DNA of 64,000 nt from the NCBI GenBank assembly GCA_902781895.1, contig CACZLA010000007.1:1-64000 (forward strand). The letters run 5' to 3'. Source of the stretch: an uncultured Lachnospiraceae bacterium. GTDB lineage: Bacteria; Bacillota; Clostridia; Lachnospirales; Lachnospiraceae. Below the pieces are notes generated by a model. That model did not search any database. It saw only the letters and a program-made list of their open reading frames with translations, and had not been told where the DNA came from. Both the position numbers and the translations under genes were made by a program. Shown here piece by piece: positions 9,135 through 18,763 of the stretch. Numbering within the stretch: the first letter of the stretch is position 1; each line of letters starts with the position of its first letter.

Positions 9135-9332
9135 TTATCCAGTTATACTTCCCGCTCCATCAGTAATGGCATTCCATATCTTTGTTACCAGCGATACTGC
9201 CTGGGATTTGAATATAACGACAAGGCCAATCAGAACAACCAGTATCAAAATGACCTCGATCGCAGCCACCCCTTCATTGGAGCCTTTCATTTCATACATA
9301 TTTGTTTTAATTCTTCTGCATATCTCTCTCAT
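9135..9332 (-). CDS. flp: Flp1-like major pilin
   Basis: This 65-residue protein has a short charged leader, then GVAAIEVILILVVLIGLVVI, a hydrophobic pilin helix with the conserved Glu, and a small amphipathic tail. Length and sequence fit the Flp1-like pilin family. It has a strong ribosome site, AGGAGG at 7 nt, and sits between TadC and the pseudopilins. It is expected to be cleaved by a prepilin peptidase and polymerised by TadA/B/C. The peptidase gene (TadV/CpaA) is not in the window. Confidence 0.85.
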   Translation of the reverse strand: MREICRRIKTNMYEMKGSNEGVAAIEVILILVVLIGLVVIFKSQAVSLVTKIWNAITDGAGSITG

Positions 9333-9353
9333 AGTTTTTTACCTCCTGAATAT

Positions 9354-10757
9354 CTAACCCATTCCCACAAATGCGGGGTACATTACTATAGCCATTACAA
9401 TGAACATAAGAATTAATGTCGGGATCAGCAGCTTCTCAGAGGCTTTTTCTCCCTTTTTTCTTATTGTTTCTTTCTTTAGGTAGAAACTCAGCTTCACCTC
9501 CGAATCCATCAGCTTTATCAGATTTGAATTACCGTATTCCAGATTCTGGCTTATAAGTGACATGAGCTTTGCATAGTCCTGTGTTCCGAGATTCTTTCCC
9601 ATTTCCATATACGCTTTGGCCTCCGGTTCCCCTGACGCTATCTTATTCAGGGTAAATGTGATCTCATCATTCAGGCTCTTGCAGCTCTTATTTTTCATCA
9701 CTGCTTTAAGTGCATTTTGTATGGTAAGTCCGGCACTTATATAAATACTCAGCCGGTTTACAAACCCGTAATACTGTCCGTCCAGCTCCTCGGTTCTTTT
9801 TATGCCCTTATCCTTTAGCTTGAAGAGTCCGTAATATGCCCACAAAGCAATAAACAGGATTCCGAATACAAATAATTCTTTAAACTTTTCTTCATTTCCT
9901 TTCTCAATCTTCTTAACTTCAACACTGCCTATCTTTTCAGGTAAAACAAGCTCGGCATCTGACCTGCTTCCCTCCTCGATTTCTAGCATTTTGAGCTTTG
10001 CCTTTTCCGAGCTGCTTAAATTCTCGTCTTTAACGACAGTCACATCTGTTTCATATGTATCCTGAAAATTATCATCCTTTATAGTGGCAACAATGTTTAC
10101 TTCCACTCCGTCATCTATGTCCGTGTTGTCCACCTTACCGCTTGAACTGAGAACAGTAGGTACACTGGTTTCCCAGGTCACTTTTAATGTGCCTGTTTCA
10201 TCCTTTGAAGGAAAATCCATATCATAAACGATCTCATCCGCAGAACCGTTTTTTCCAAGTATCCTTTTCTCAAGATACTTCTTACACGCATCGGTTTTAT
10301 TCTTAAATTCCTTCTCTGTGTACTCCCTTGAATGAACCTCAAGTTCATAGGTCTCTTTCTCATCATTCTCACTGTCATATAACTCTATCTCTGCATAGTC
10401 CGAAGAGTTTCCCACCTCCGGTCTCTTGACACTTTGACTTACATCCTTTTTTTCGGGTACAAAGCTTAGTACAAAAATTAGTGCAGACAGAGCTGTCACC
10501 ATCATGAGAATCTTATATATCAGGCTGACTATCCATTCTTCGGTTAAATCCTTCAGCTGTTTTCCGCCAAATGTATCTGTCCTTCTCATATATCCCGCCA
10601 GTTTCGACTTCATCTCTGCCGGCAGGTGAACTGAGATATTTTCAGACAGCCACCATATCGGATTTTTTCTGTCCTTATATTTGCTGAAGTGTTTTCTGCT
10701 TATCATCGAAAGACTCTCTATGAGCAGCAAAATAAATAAGCTTACGTATCTGATCAA
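9354..10757 (-). CDS. tadC: TadC-like pilus platform protein with a large extracytoplasmic insert
   Basis: The C-terminal region (about 300-467) is a type II secretion F domain with three transmembrane helices and the expected cytosolic helical bundle. Unusually, about 180 residues lie between the helix at about 82-102 and the helix at about 300. This insert contains TWETSVPTVLSSSGKVDN, the hallmark of atrophied bacterial Ig (aBig) domains, so it should face outward. The start is TTG at 10757 with AGGAGG 7 nt upstream; no better ATG exists. With TadB it forms the inner-membrane platform for the TadA motor. Confidence 0.8.
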   Translation of the reverse strand: MIRYVSLFILLLIESLSMISRKHFSKYKDRKNPIWWLSENISVHLPAEMKSKLAGYMRRTDTFGGKQLKDLTEEWIVSLIYKILMMVTALSALIFVLSFVPEKKDVSQSVKRPEVGNSSDYAEIELYDSENDEKETYELEVHSREYTEKEFKNKTDACKKYLEKRILGKNGSADEIVYDMDFPSKDETGTLKVTWETSVPTVLSSSGKVDNTDIDDGVEVNIVATIKDDNFQDTYETDVTVVKDENLSSSEKAKLKMLEIEEGSRSDAELVLPEKIGSVEVKKIEKGNEEKFKELFVFGILFIALWAYYGLFKLKDKGIKRTEELDGQYYGFVNRLSIYISAGLTIQNALKAVMKNKSCKSLNDEITFTLNKIASGEPEAKAYMEMGKNLGTQDYAKLMSLISQNLEYGNSNLIKLMDSEVKLSFYLKKETIRKKGEKASEKLLIPTLILMFIVMAIVMYPAFVGMG

Positions 10758-10854
10758 AACCCTTCCTCCTTATCACATCATTCTTTAATTCTTTCGCTAT
10801 TTGTATTCATCTTTTTCATCCGCTTTTATCATGTGTTATTATCATCTGCTTTCA

Positions 10855-11574
10855 TCAATTTATATCCACTATCCTTCTCCCCAGATAATCTGCACCGATA
10901 TTTGCCCCAAGGACCACCGTCATGATCAGTATTCCCGTCAGATTTCCATACAACGGGGAAAGGAAGCCTTTATTAGACACCCTGAGAAATACTGTTATCA
11001 TTGCAGGCATATAAACCATTACCTGTTGTTCAAACCTTTTTGCTGCAACAATAACCTCCAGCTCCGCATCCAGTTCAATTTCGTCTGTCAGCTTCTCCAC
11101 CGTACTTCTGATTATCTGAACAGTATTACCACCGGTTCTTTTTATTACGGTTATTATCTCGGCAAAATCGTATATTTCACTAAGGTCGTATCGCTTCGCC
11201 ATATCTGAAAATGCAACCTCAAGAGGAATACTGAGTTCAAGTTTTCTTGCCGCCTTTTCCATCTCGAAAACCATATCGGAATTTGTTCCATACAGTTCCC
11301 TCATATCATTTGTTGCACTTATAAATGCTCTCTCCATCGAATTTCCTGCCTCAAGCCCGGCCTGGAGTGCACTTATCATATTTTTAAATTGAAGCAGAGT
11401 CTTCCTTCTCCATCTGGCTCTGGATTTTTCCTTTTCAATCCTGAAAACATACACTCCGACTACTGCTCCCGGAATCAGTCCAAAAAGGCTGCTGTAAAAT
11501 ACAAATGCCACCGCCACCGATACTGCCACAGCCTTTACCAGAGCAAGTGCCACTCCATTTTTCTTCACCGTCAC
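10855..11574 (-). CDS. tadB: TadB-like pilus platform protein
   Basis: This 239-residue type II secretion F-domain protein has helices at about 15-45, 195-215 and 215-232 and a cytosolic bundle containing FKNMISALQAGLEAGNSMERA and VIKRTGGNTVQII, typical of TadB. The GTG start overlaps the TadA stop (GTGA), which indicates translational coupling. It pairs with TadC as the membrane platform. It is shorter than many TadB proteins because the N-terminal helices are reduced. Confidence 0.88.
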   Translation of the reverse strand: MTVKKNGVALALVKAVAVSVAVAFVFYSSLFGLIPGAVVGVYVFRIEKEKSRARWRRKTLLQFKNMISALQAGLEAGNSMERAFISATNDMRELYGTNSDMVFEMEKAARKLELSIPLEVAFSDMAKRYDLSEIYDFAEIITVIKRTGGNTVQIIRSTVEKLTDEIELDAELEVIVAAKRFEQQVMVYMPAMITVFLRVSNKGFLSPLYGNLTGILIMTVVLGANIGADYLGRRIVDIN

Positions 11575-12806
11575 AAATACCTCTCGTTATATATATTCAA
11601 AAGACCTGCATTCTTCAGCTTTCTTACATTCTTAAGATCATTTATCTTCTTCAGTTTTCCCTTAACCTGTTCCTGACAATTATCTGTTTCTTCAAATCTC
11701 CAAAGCTCTCTCGTGATTATTTCCTCGTTTTCCAAACCTATCACCTCTCTTATTTCAAGCACCTTTCTTGATTTATCTCTAAGCCTTCCCAGATGAACTA
11801 CTATATCTATCGCCGAAGCTATCTGTCCTCTTACCGCCTTAAGAGGAAGTTCAGCTCCGGAAAGAACCATTGACTCAAGTCTCATCAGCATCTCATGTGC
11901 GGAGTTGGCATGTCCTGTTGACAGGCTTCCGTCATGTCCTGTATTCATAGCCTGAAGCATATCGATGGCTGCCGCATCTCGAACCTCACCGACGATTATC
12001 CTGTCAGGTCTCATTCTCAGGGATGTTTTAATAAGGTCTCGTATGGTTATCATGTTTTTTCCTTCAACATTTGCATTTCTCGCTTCCAGCCTGACCAGAT
12101 TGTCAACACCTATCACCTTCAGCTCCGCACTGTCCTCTATAGTGATAAGCCTCTCTCCCTCAGGTATGTATTCTGTCAGAGCATTCAGAAATGTTGTCTT
12201 ACCGGCACCTGTTCCTCCGGAAATAAATATGTTGTAACCGGACCTCACCAAAAGCTCCAGAAATCCCGCCACTTTTTCATCTATGGCCTTCATCTCTATA
12301 AGCCTTTTCATATCAAGTACTTCCTTGGGAAATCGCCTTATGGTCACTGCCGAGCCATCAACTGAAATCCCCTTCAGAACGATATTCACTCTTGATCCGT
12401 CCCGGAGTATGATATCGACTATAGGATGGGACTCGTTCACCATCCTGTTCGCCTCGCCGACTATCTGCTGTATTACAACCATCAGTCGCTCTTCATTTTC
12501 AAAATACTTATCGGATCTGCTGAGCCGGCCGTCTTTTTCGTAAAACAGTTTATCCGGACCATTTATCATAATTTCCGTTATATCTTCCTCATCCATCAGT
12601 TCTGACAGAACATCCAGCTTTCTGATAGAATTAAAAAGTTCATTCTTCAGCTCCACCTTTTCCTTAAGCGGTATATACAGCTTTGCGGACTCCATCACTA
12701 TGCATTCATCTATAAGTCTGCAGACATCTTCATCCCGGATTTCTCCTGAAAGATCCATCCTTTCTATAATCTCTGCCTTGAGCCTTTGTTTCGTTTCTGT
12801 ATCCAT
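11571..12806 (-). CDS. tadA: TadA/CpaF-family secretion ATPase
   Basis: This 411-residue secretion ATPase has Walker A GGTGAGKTT (about 194-203), Asp and His boxes, Walker B RIIVGEVRDAAAIDML, and the MNTGHDGSLSTGHANS motif. It powers Flp pilus assembly from the cytosol. The N-terminal region (1-100) is the usual TadA adaptor bundle. AGGGGGTGA precedes the ATG. It lies 10 nt after TadZ and overlaps TadB by 4 nt. The sequence looks complete and functional. Confidence 0.93.
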   Translation of the reverse strand: MDTETKQRLKAEIIERMDLSGEIRDEDVCRLIDECIVMESAKLYIPLKEKVELKNELFNSIRKLDVLSELMDEEDITEIMINGPDKLFYEKDGRLSRSDKYFENEERLMVVIQQIVGEANRMVNESHPIVDIILRDGSRVNIVLKGISVDGSAVTIRRFPKEVLDMKRLIEMKAIDEKVAGFLELLVRSGYNIFISGGTGAGKTTFLNALTEYIPEGERLITIEDSAELKVIGVDNLVRLEARNANVEGKNMITIRDLIKTSLRMRPDRIIVGEVRDAAAIDMLQAMNTGHDGSLSTGHANSAHEMLMRLESMVLSGAELPLKAVRGQIASAIDIVVHLGRLRDKSRKVLEIREVIGLENEEIITRELWRFEETDNCQEQVKGKLKKINDLKNVRKLKNAGLLNIYNERYL

Positions 12807-12816
12807 TAGTCACCCC

Positions 12817-13770
12817 CTAATCGCTATGTTTTAATCCCCGGATTACTGCTTTCATTTCCTCCGAGGCATATCCCGCATCCGGAACATCTACTACATTTAT
12901 CTTTGTTATGACAGATCTGAGCTCCATATCCTTAAGAAGCTTCATAAACACCTCAAACTTTTTGGTGGACGTATGATCTCTCAGAACAGGAACATAAAGC
13001 TTATCGAAGGATTCCAATATCGAAAGATCTGTAAGTGCAGCACTTCCTATGTCAAATACAATGCACGGATATCTGCCAGGCTGAAGAAGACTAGTTCTGA
13101 GAAGCTCCATATCCATTGCATTAACATCATGCGTATCCAGATATGTTCCGGACAAATGCAATGTATGTATCCCGGCTTCAGTCTTTATCTGTTGAACTAA
13201 TGCTTCTTCAAGACGAGGAGATTTTGATTTGATCAAATACAATATTTCATTACCCAGCGCATCGGGATTCGTGCCAAAATCCTCCATAGCCACATACAGT
13301 CCACCTCTTGTCGAATCCTCTATGGCCAGTGCTTTTGCGAGATTTGTTTTTCCACATCTTCCAATCGGAGAATAAACTCCAATGCATAACGCATCTCTTA
13401 TCACACTCTGATTTTCGACACTTATAAGATTTCTGATCTGTCTGCAAATGATTTCCGCCCTCTGGTACTTATAGATGTAAATGATTTTTCCGCTCTCAAT
13501 CTCCCGGCCTTCATCACCGGAACTGAATTCAGACAGGAAAGCAACCTTTACTCCATCGCAGCTGTAGCCATCCTGTGTTTCCGAGAAATCCTGTAGATTG
13601 TCTGTAATGATAAGATCAAGATTTTCTACACTCAGATAGTCTCTGACCGCTCTTATTCCCGAAAAGATATACAGTCTGAGACCCAGGCTTCTTCTGCTGT
13701 TTGCATAATCCATAAGAGCACCTGCATAGTCCAAATCCTTTTCACATATCCCTACGCTGTAGGTCTTCAT
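12817..13770 (-). CDS. tadZ: TadZ/CpaE-like pilus-localisation ATPase
   Basis: The N-terminal 110 residues resemble an atypical receiver domain. The rest is a MinD/ParA-like fold with a deviant P-loop, YSPIGRCGKTN (about 133-143), where canonical relatives have KGGVGKTT. It is likely the polar organiser that recruits the TadA motor. It is the first gene of the pilus operon, with GGAGG before the ATG, and follows a roughly 380-nt spacer that must hold the operon promoter. Confidence 0.82.
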   Translation of the reverse strand: MKTYSVGICEKDLDYAGALMDYANSRRSLGLRLYIFSGIRAVRDYLSVENLDLIITDNLQDFSETQDGYSCDGVKVAFLSEFSSGDEGREIESGKIIYIYKYQRAEIICRQIRNLISVENQSVIRDALCIGVYSPIGRCGKTNLAKALAIEDSTRGGLYVAMEDFGTNPDALGNEILYLIKSKSPRLEEALVQQIKTEAGIHTLHLSGTYLDTHDVNAMDMELLRTSLLQPGRYPCIVFDIGSAALTDLSILESFDKLYVPVLRDHTSTKKFEVFMKLLKDMELRSVITKINVVDVPDAGYASEEMKAVIRGLKHSD

Positions 13771-14150
13771 TTCATTCCTCCTTTCCGAGGTGGTGCTAAC
13801 AGATTATCATCCGCCAAATATCACTTCCATTTACCGGGGGCTCAGTTATGTTGCTCTTAGTTTTGTTGCGTTTCTGCCATTTTTCATCAATACCTTTCTC
13901 ATCATGCAAAATGCACTGCCCACTCAGGCCAATAAACTTAAGGCTTAGCCGGATTCCGGAACGTAAAAATGGCACAAAAAAAGAGCAACCCGAAGTTGCT
14001 CTTTTCAGATCATTTATGACCATATTCGCTATTTACTTATTTCGATCAGTAGTTATCCGATCTTCATTTATACATTCTGACGAACACATTTGTCTATTTT
14101 GACGAAACAGATTGTGTCGTCAAATGTGGTTGTAAACGACCTTACGTTAA
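13771..14150. other. 380-nt spacer between histidine kinase and Tad operon
   Basis: It contains the kinase terminator (13976-14005). The part between that terminator and TadZ (13771-13975) has no coding sequence I trust, although a 75-codon minus-strand frame runs through it. It must carry the Tad promoter; a weak GATAAT (13803-13808, minus) is the only -10 candidate I see and it lacks a good -35. At 14080-14133 there are related strings gacgaacacatttgtc and gacgaaacagattgtgtcgtc that could pair imperfectly. I do not recognise a known riboswitch. Confidence 0.5.
13976..14005 (-). terminator. Rho-independent terminator after the hybrid kinase
   Basis: Stem aaagagcaac/gttgctcttt with a 5-nt loop, followed on the minus strand by a run of six or more T. 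It also has Ts on the plus side, so it could work in both directions. It separates the kinase gene from the Tad operon. Confidence 0.85.
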
Positions 14151-15914
14151 CTATTTCTCTTCATTATCGATGTACTTATTAAGTGTATCAACAACTGTAT
14201 TGAGATTATATGGTTTAGCGATATAATCATCCAGCTGATTCTGCATGATACGCTCTTTATCTCCGAACATAGCTCTTGCTGTAACGGCAATGATCGGAAG
14301 TCTTGGCTTGCGGTTATCAGCCTCCAGCTTACGTATCTCCTGGGTAGCTGCGATACCATCCATAACCGGCATCTGAACATCAAAGAGTGCGGCATCGTAG
14401 CTCTTTTCCTTATAGAGCTCTACAGCCTTTTCACCATTCTCAGCTATATCGTAGGAGAAGCCTGCCATACCGAGAAGTTTTCCGATAACCTGCTGGTTAA
14501 CAGGCTCATCCTCAGCAACAAGGATACGTGCATTCTTTCCATTTGCATTGTTGATGGAATAAAGTGCAGGATCTTCCTTCTCAACCTTTTCTTCCTGTTC
14601 AACCTCTGCTGCCTTAACAACCTTTACAGGAATCTCTGCTATAAATGTAGAACCGATTCCTTCCTTACTCTGTACTGATATAGTACCGTTCATCAACTCT
14701 GTTATCTGCTTCGAAATAACCAGGCCGAGTCCGGAACCACCGTACTTACGTGTATCAGATCCGTCAACCTGAGAGAATCTCACAAAGAGCTTACTCATAT
14801 TTGCTTCTGATATACCGATACCTGTATCTGCTACTGCCATACGAAGTCTTATCATATCCTTCGAGTCATCTAAAGCGGCAATCTTTACTCTGACACCACC
14901 ATCAGATGTAAACTTGATGGCATTTGAAAGCAGACAGTTGAGTACCTGCTGTATTCTCTGTCCATCTGCACGGACAAGCTTTGGAATATTGTTTCCGAAG
15001 GAAAGATCCAGATCTATATTCTTTCCGTTTGCTGCAGGAACATGTGCCGCAACTGTTTCTTCGATATATGCCTTTATATCACAGATTTCTTCTTTGATCT
15101 TGTACTTACCTGCCTCAAGCTTACTGATATCAAGGATATCATTTATCAGTCTGAGAAGGTTATCTGCACAGCTCTTTGCTGTTATAAGGTTATCTCTGTA
15201 ATCTGCCTGAAGATCATCAGCCATAAGTGTGAGCTGGATCATTCCGAGGATACCATTTATAGGTGTTCTGATCTCGTGACTCATATTTGCAAGGAACTCA
15301 GCCTGAGTCTTGTATGCAGCATTTGCATCCTCGATAGCCTTTGAAAGCTTAGCCTCTGTTTCCTTCTGCTCGGTAACATCAATAACAACCATGTTTATAT
15401 AGTTTGCCTCGGACTTATACATAACGGTATTGAATACCTTTCCGAGCTTCTCCATGGTTATCTCAACATCCATCAGATCGCCTTCTTTTGTACCTGATGT
15501 ATTGTATGCCTTGAACCATGCATTGATATCCTGAAGAACTTCTATATGGCTGTCCCCAAGTACCTTACCTACAAACTCTTCTCTGTCGAGATTGAAATAG
15601 CTGCCAAATGTATTGTTGGCATCTTCAACCTGATATCCCTGAACCTCTCCTGTAGGATCGATGATTATCTTTGCCTGCGCAAAACCTATAGGCAGGTTCT
15701 TAAATAACTTTCTGTATTTATCGCTCTGAGTTTTTCCCTGAGCCTGACCCGAACTGGACATAATAATGACAAATACTGCCACAGCCTGTAATACCAGAGC
15801 TATTATTCCAATTGCAGTTTTGCCGACCAGCACACCTACCAGACCGATAACAAGTATGATAGCTGCTGCAGCTAAAGCCAACTGCTGTGGTTCCATCTTT
15901 TTCAGCTTATCCAT
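14151..15914 (-). CDS. Hybrid sensor histidine kinase (2 TM, PAS, HisKA, HATPase, receiver)
   Basis: This 587-residue kinase has two N-terminal membrane helices (about 12-31 and 33-52) with almost no loop between them. A PAS-like domain (65-180) follows, then HisKA with His213 in NMSHEIRTPIN, HATPase with GIGISEANMSKLF and GGSGLGLVISKQ, and a C-terminal receiver with acceptor Asp in ALFDVQMPVMDG and Lys in YIAKPYN. With no outside sensor domain it probably senses a cytosolic or membrane signal through PAS. It is monocistronic, with its own consensus promoter at 15999-16027 and a terminator. No DNA-binding partner is adjacent; targets are unknown. Confidence 0.92.
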   Translation of the reverse strand: MDKLKKMEPQQLALAAAAIILVIGLVGVLVGKTAIGIIALVLQAVAVFVIIMSSSGQAQGKTQSDKYRKLFKNLPIGFAQAKIIIDPTGEVQGYQVEDANNTFGSYFNLDREEFVGKVLGDSHIEVLQDINAWFKAYNTSGTKEGDLMDVEITMEKLGKVFNTVMYKSEANYINMVVIDVTEQKETEAKLSKAIEDANAAYKTQAEFLANMSHEIRTPINGILGMIQLTLMADDLQADYRDNLITAKSCADNLLRLINDILDISKLEAGKYKIKEEICDIKAYIEETVAAHVPAANGKNIDLDLSFGNNIPKLVRADGQRIQQVLNCLLSNAIKFTSDGGVRVKIAALDDSKDMIRLRMAVADTGIGISEANMSKLFVRFSQVDGSDTRKYGGSGLGLVISKQITELMNGTISVQSKEGIGSTFIAEIPVKVVKAAEVEQEEKVEKEDPALYSINNANGKNARILVAEDEPVNQQVIGKLLGMAGFSYDIAENGEKAVELYKEKSYDAALFDVQMPVMDGIAATQEIRKLEADNRKPRLPIIAVTARAMFGDKERIMQNQLDDYIAKPYNLNTVVDTLNKYIDNEEK

Positions 15915-15998
15915 AACTAACTTTCCCTTCTATAACTTTCTTTTAAACAAAAGCTTCTCTTGCAAGCAGGAACGCTTTTGACTTTTGACACTTATGTC

Positions 15999-16027
15999 AT
16001 TATACCTTATTTCATTTTCCGTTTCAA
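15999..16027 (-). promoter_or_regulatory. Sigma-A promoter of the hybrid kinase
   Basis: Minus strand TTGAAA (16022-16027), a 17-nt spacer and TATAAT (15999-16004), about 85 nt before the ATG. The 15 bases tataatgacataagt starting at the -10 are identical to those at the YfhO-gene promoter (18755-18769), which suggests shared control or common origin. Confidence 0.75.
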
Positions 16028-16047
16028 TCAAATAAAGACTTAAGTTT

Positions 16048-18714
16048 CTAATTGCTTTTTTCTATATCTTTTCTTCGTTTTCTATAGAATACACAAATAA
16101 CAATAAATGCTATCCAGCTGATAATACTGATGATCAGTCCCAGAGCGAAGCCCTGCGGAACATACTTAAATTCCACGGTATGATTTCCCGGACCGGCATC
16201 CACTCTGATAAACGCTCCGCCGACCTTCTTTATTTCGGTCTTCTCTCCGTCAACGTATGCGCTCCAGCCTTCATCATATGGAATAGTTGTGAAAAGCACC
16301 TGATCTTCCGCAAGGTTCACTTCACCCTTTATATAGTCTTCCTTTACCTCAGAAACAAGCATCTGATTTTTGATCAGATTTGCACGCATATCCGTAAGTG
16401 CATCCTTATCGAGCATGGACATATACATGGAAATGGTACCCTGTGCCGTATACCTCTCATTAAACCTCATATTGAGCGTAACCGTATCATCCTTCTTCAG
16501 TTCACCGAGATTAAATGTCTGACCGTGATTTCGTCCGCTGGTCATCTTTTTTCCGTTAAGTATGTACTCAAGATTCTCCAGATAGTTTGCTCTGCAGTTA
16601 AGGTAATAATCCCCCTCCTGAACTACTATAAATGTAGCACTGACAGATATTGTTTTTCCGGTTCCTCCGGAATAGCTGATAACTTCCGGTGTTTTGTAGT
16701 TGTAGTTCGCATCACATCCGGTTCCGGACACTGAATACACAGGCTGAACAACCTTGAACACTTCGTCAGATCCGGTGGCATACTTAGCAAAATGTCCCAG
16801 CACGCTGGCAGCATTATAGCTTCCGCAGGACCATCTGTCGATATTATTTCTTACGCCAAATGCTATAGGAAGTGCTGTCTCATTTTCATAGACAGTAAGT
16901 CCTTCGGCATGTGCTACCTCCTTCATCTGCGACTTGTACGGGCAGAAATCTCCATCTCTTACATATATGTATCTTATCCCAAACATATCATTTGTGACAG
17001 GATTTGCTCCTCTGAACAGATATTCGTTCTCACCTGTATAATATCCGTAATAAGCCATGGAATTAACAACCTTGCCGTTTGCCGTAGAGCAGAAGGTACC
17101 AAGACTCTTCATTCCGTCATAAGTATTCTCGTTCATCATGATGGGTTCAATGATATCCTGCCGATAAAACTTAAGTCCTTTGTTTTCTGCCATAGAATTT
17201 ACCTCGGCAACGGTTTCCTCCATCACGTCAGAATATTTCAGGTAATATCCTGCATCACAAAGACCGTTTGTTGCTATTCCCACTGAGGCATTCACTATAA
17301 GTTCTGCTGCCATGATTATTCCGAGAACAACATTTGAAACCTTTATTGACATTATCTTCCATGTACGCAGTATAAGAAGAACTCCATAAACAACAATAAG
17401 CGAATAGGAAAGGATCAGCATATATTTGTTACTTACGACTCCGTTGAAATCTGTTTTAACATAGCAGATACCCATAAGCACACAGGTGGCAATCAGTCCC
17501 GCCACAACCAGTGCTATATTCGTTCTTCTTATCTTTACTATGGCTTCATAGCCCAGATATAGTATCGTGAAAATGTAAAGAAAAGCGAAACGGTTCGGTA
17601 TTCCAAACTGATCATGGAAGCCGTGCCAGATAAAGTTTAATATTTCCTGATTCATGCTTATTATCAGAAATGCCACCAGAACCAGCTTCCTTATCTTCTC
17701 CGCCGGCCTTATACGATTTGAAAATGCATATACAAAAAGGAGCATTAACGACAGGGTACCGCAGAACAGATTTGCTTTTCCGTCAAAATTATCCATTTTT
17801 ATGGGCTTCGTAAGGAAGAAGTGGCTTTTCAGAAGTTCAAATATATTCTGATACCAGTTCCATCCGGGCATTGCCCTTCCCGCCGAGGAGGTCTGCATTA
17901 TTGCTATATATGCAATGATCAGAGAAAGCGCCGCCATTCCGGCCGCAAGAAGAGAACATCCCGCAAAGCAAAGACCATCCCTGATAAACTGCTTCACATT
18001 TTTATGAGAGGTTGCCAGGAACCAGAGTATAAGGAAAATGCATATCATAAATGATATGTAATAATTCGTAAACAGACTGTAGAAAAGTGCAACTATATAC
18101 AGTCTCGGATCCCGTTTTTCCATGAGACGGTCAAATCCCAGAATGATCAGCGGGAAAACCATAATACAGTCCAGCCACATTATATTCCAAAGATATCCAC
18201 AAATATAATTACTTATGGCATATCCAAGTCCCATTGCCACCATCAGAGAATTGTTCTTAGTCTGTCCCTTTCTTCTGGACAGCATAAAGCTGAAAGCACC
18301 TGCAGAAAAAACTATCTTAAAGGCAACCAGCAGACAGAACACAGATACGATGCTCTTTCTGGATACGAGGAAAAGTATCAGATTGAGAGGGGAAGCCATA
18401 TAATAAAGAAGCAGTGACAGGAAATTCTGTCCCAGTCCCACATCCCAGGTAAAGAAAAGACTCTCTCCCGCTTTCAGTTTTCCCTGATAATCACTGAAAA
18501 AAGGAATGTACTGATGTATGCTGTCCACCATAGTAAAAGAACGATCACCGAAGGGTTTTACATTTCCGGCAATCATAAGAACAAGCATAAAAACAGCAGT
18601 AATGGTCGCGGATAAAATCCACGACCAATTACGACCTAAAAATCCGAAGAATCTATTCTTTTTTGACTGCTTTGTTGTCTGAATATCATCTGATATCACT
18701 TTAGTTTCCGTCAT
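16048..18714 (-). CDS. YfhO-family polytopic membrane protein (GT-C-like)
   Basis: This 888-residue protein has about 12 membrane helices in its first 490 residues, a large outside domain (about 500-850) and one C-terminal helix followed by a basic tail. The first loop has DSIHQYIPFFSDYQGKLK and WDVGLGQNF, the signature of YfhO-family (bacterial membrane protein) proteins. YfhO relatives in Firmicutes help glycosylate lipoteichoic acid or related polymers from undecaprenyl-linked sugars. It starts at an ATG, downstream of GH9, with its own promoter. The substrate cannot be told from sequence. Confidence 0.88.
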   Translation of the reverse strand: MTETKVISDDIQTTKQSKKNRFFGFLGRNWSWILSATITAVFMLVLMIAGNVKPFGDRSFTMVDSIHQYIPFFSDYQGKLKAGESLFFTWDVGLGQNFLSLLLYYMASPLNLILFLVSRKSIVSVFCLLVAFKIVFSAGAFSFMLSRRKGQTKNNSLMVAMGLGYAISNYICGYLWNIMWLDCIMVFPLIILGFDRLMEKRDPRLYIVALFYSLFTNYYISFMICIFLILWFLATSHKNVKQFIRDGLCFAGCSLLAAGMAALSLIIAYIAIMQTSSAGRAMPGWNWYQNIFELLKSHFFLTKPIKMDNFDGKANLFCGTLSLMLLFVYAFSNRIRPAEKIRKLVLVAFLIISMNQEILNFIWHGFHDQFGIPNRFAFLYIFTILYLGYEAIVKIRRTNIALVVAGLIATCVLMGICYVKTDFNGVVSNKYMLILSYSLIVVYGVLLILRTWKIMSIKVSNVVLGIIMAAELIVNASVGIATNGLCDAGYYLKYSDVMEETVAEVNSMAENKGLKFYRQDIIEPIMMNENTYDGMKSLGTFCSTANGKVVNSMAYYGYYTGENEYLFRGANPVTNDMFGIRYIYVRDGDFCPYKSQMKEVAHAEGLTVYENETALPIAFGVRNNIDRWSCGSYNAASVLGHFAKYATGSDEVFKVVQPVYSVSGTGCDANYNYKTPEVISYSGGTGKTISVSATFIVVQEGDYYLNCRANYLENLEYILNGKKMTSGRNHGQTFNLGELKKDDTVTLNMRFNERYTAQGTISMYMSMLDKDALTDMRANLIKNQMLVSEVKEDYIKGEVNLAEDQVLFTTIPYDEGWSAYVDGEKTEIKKVGGAFIRVDAGPGNHTVEFKYVPQGFALGLIISIISWIAFIVICVFYRKRRKDIEKSN

Positions 18715-18763
18715 CTATACTATATCCATCCTCATCAAAACTGAGTCATGTTGAACTTATGTC

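Noticed and set aside
13771..13975. c-di-GMP-I riboswitch upstream of the Tad operon
   Set aside because: A few strings such as aaacgcaa looked suggestive, but the conserved core and stem arrangement are absent.
13796..14023. 75-codon minus-strand frame before TadZ
   Set aside because: It runs straight through the terminator hairpin of the kinase gene and has no ribosome site or recognisable motif.
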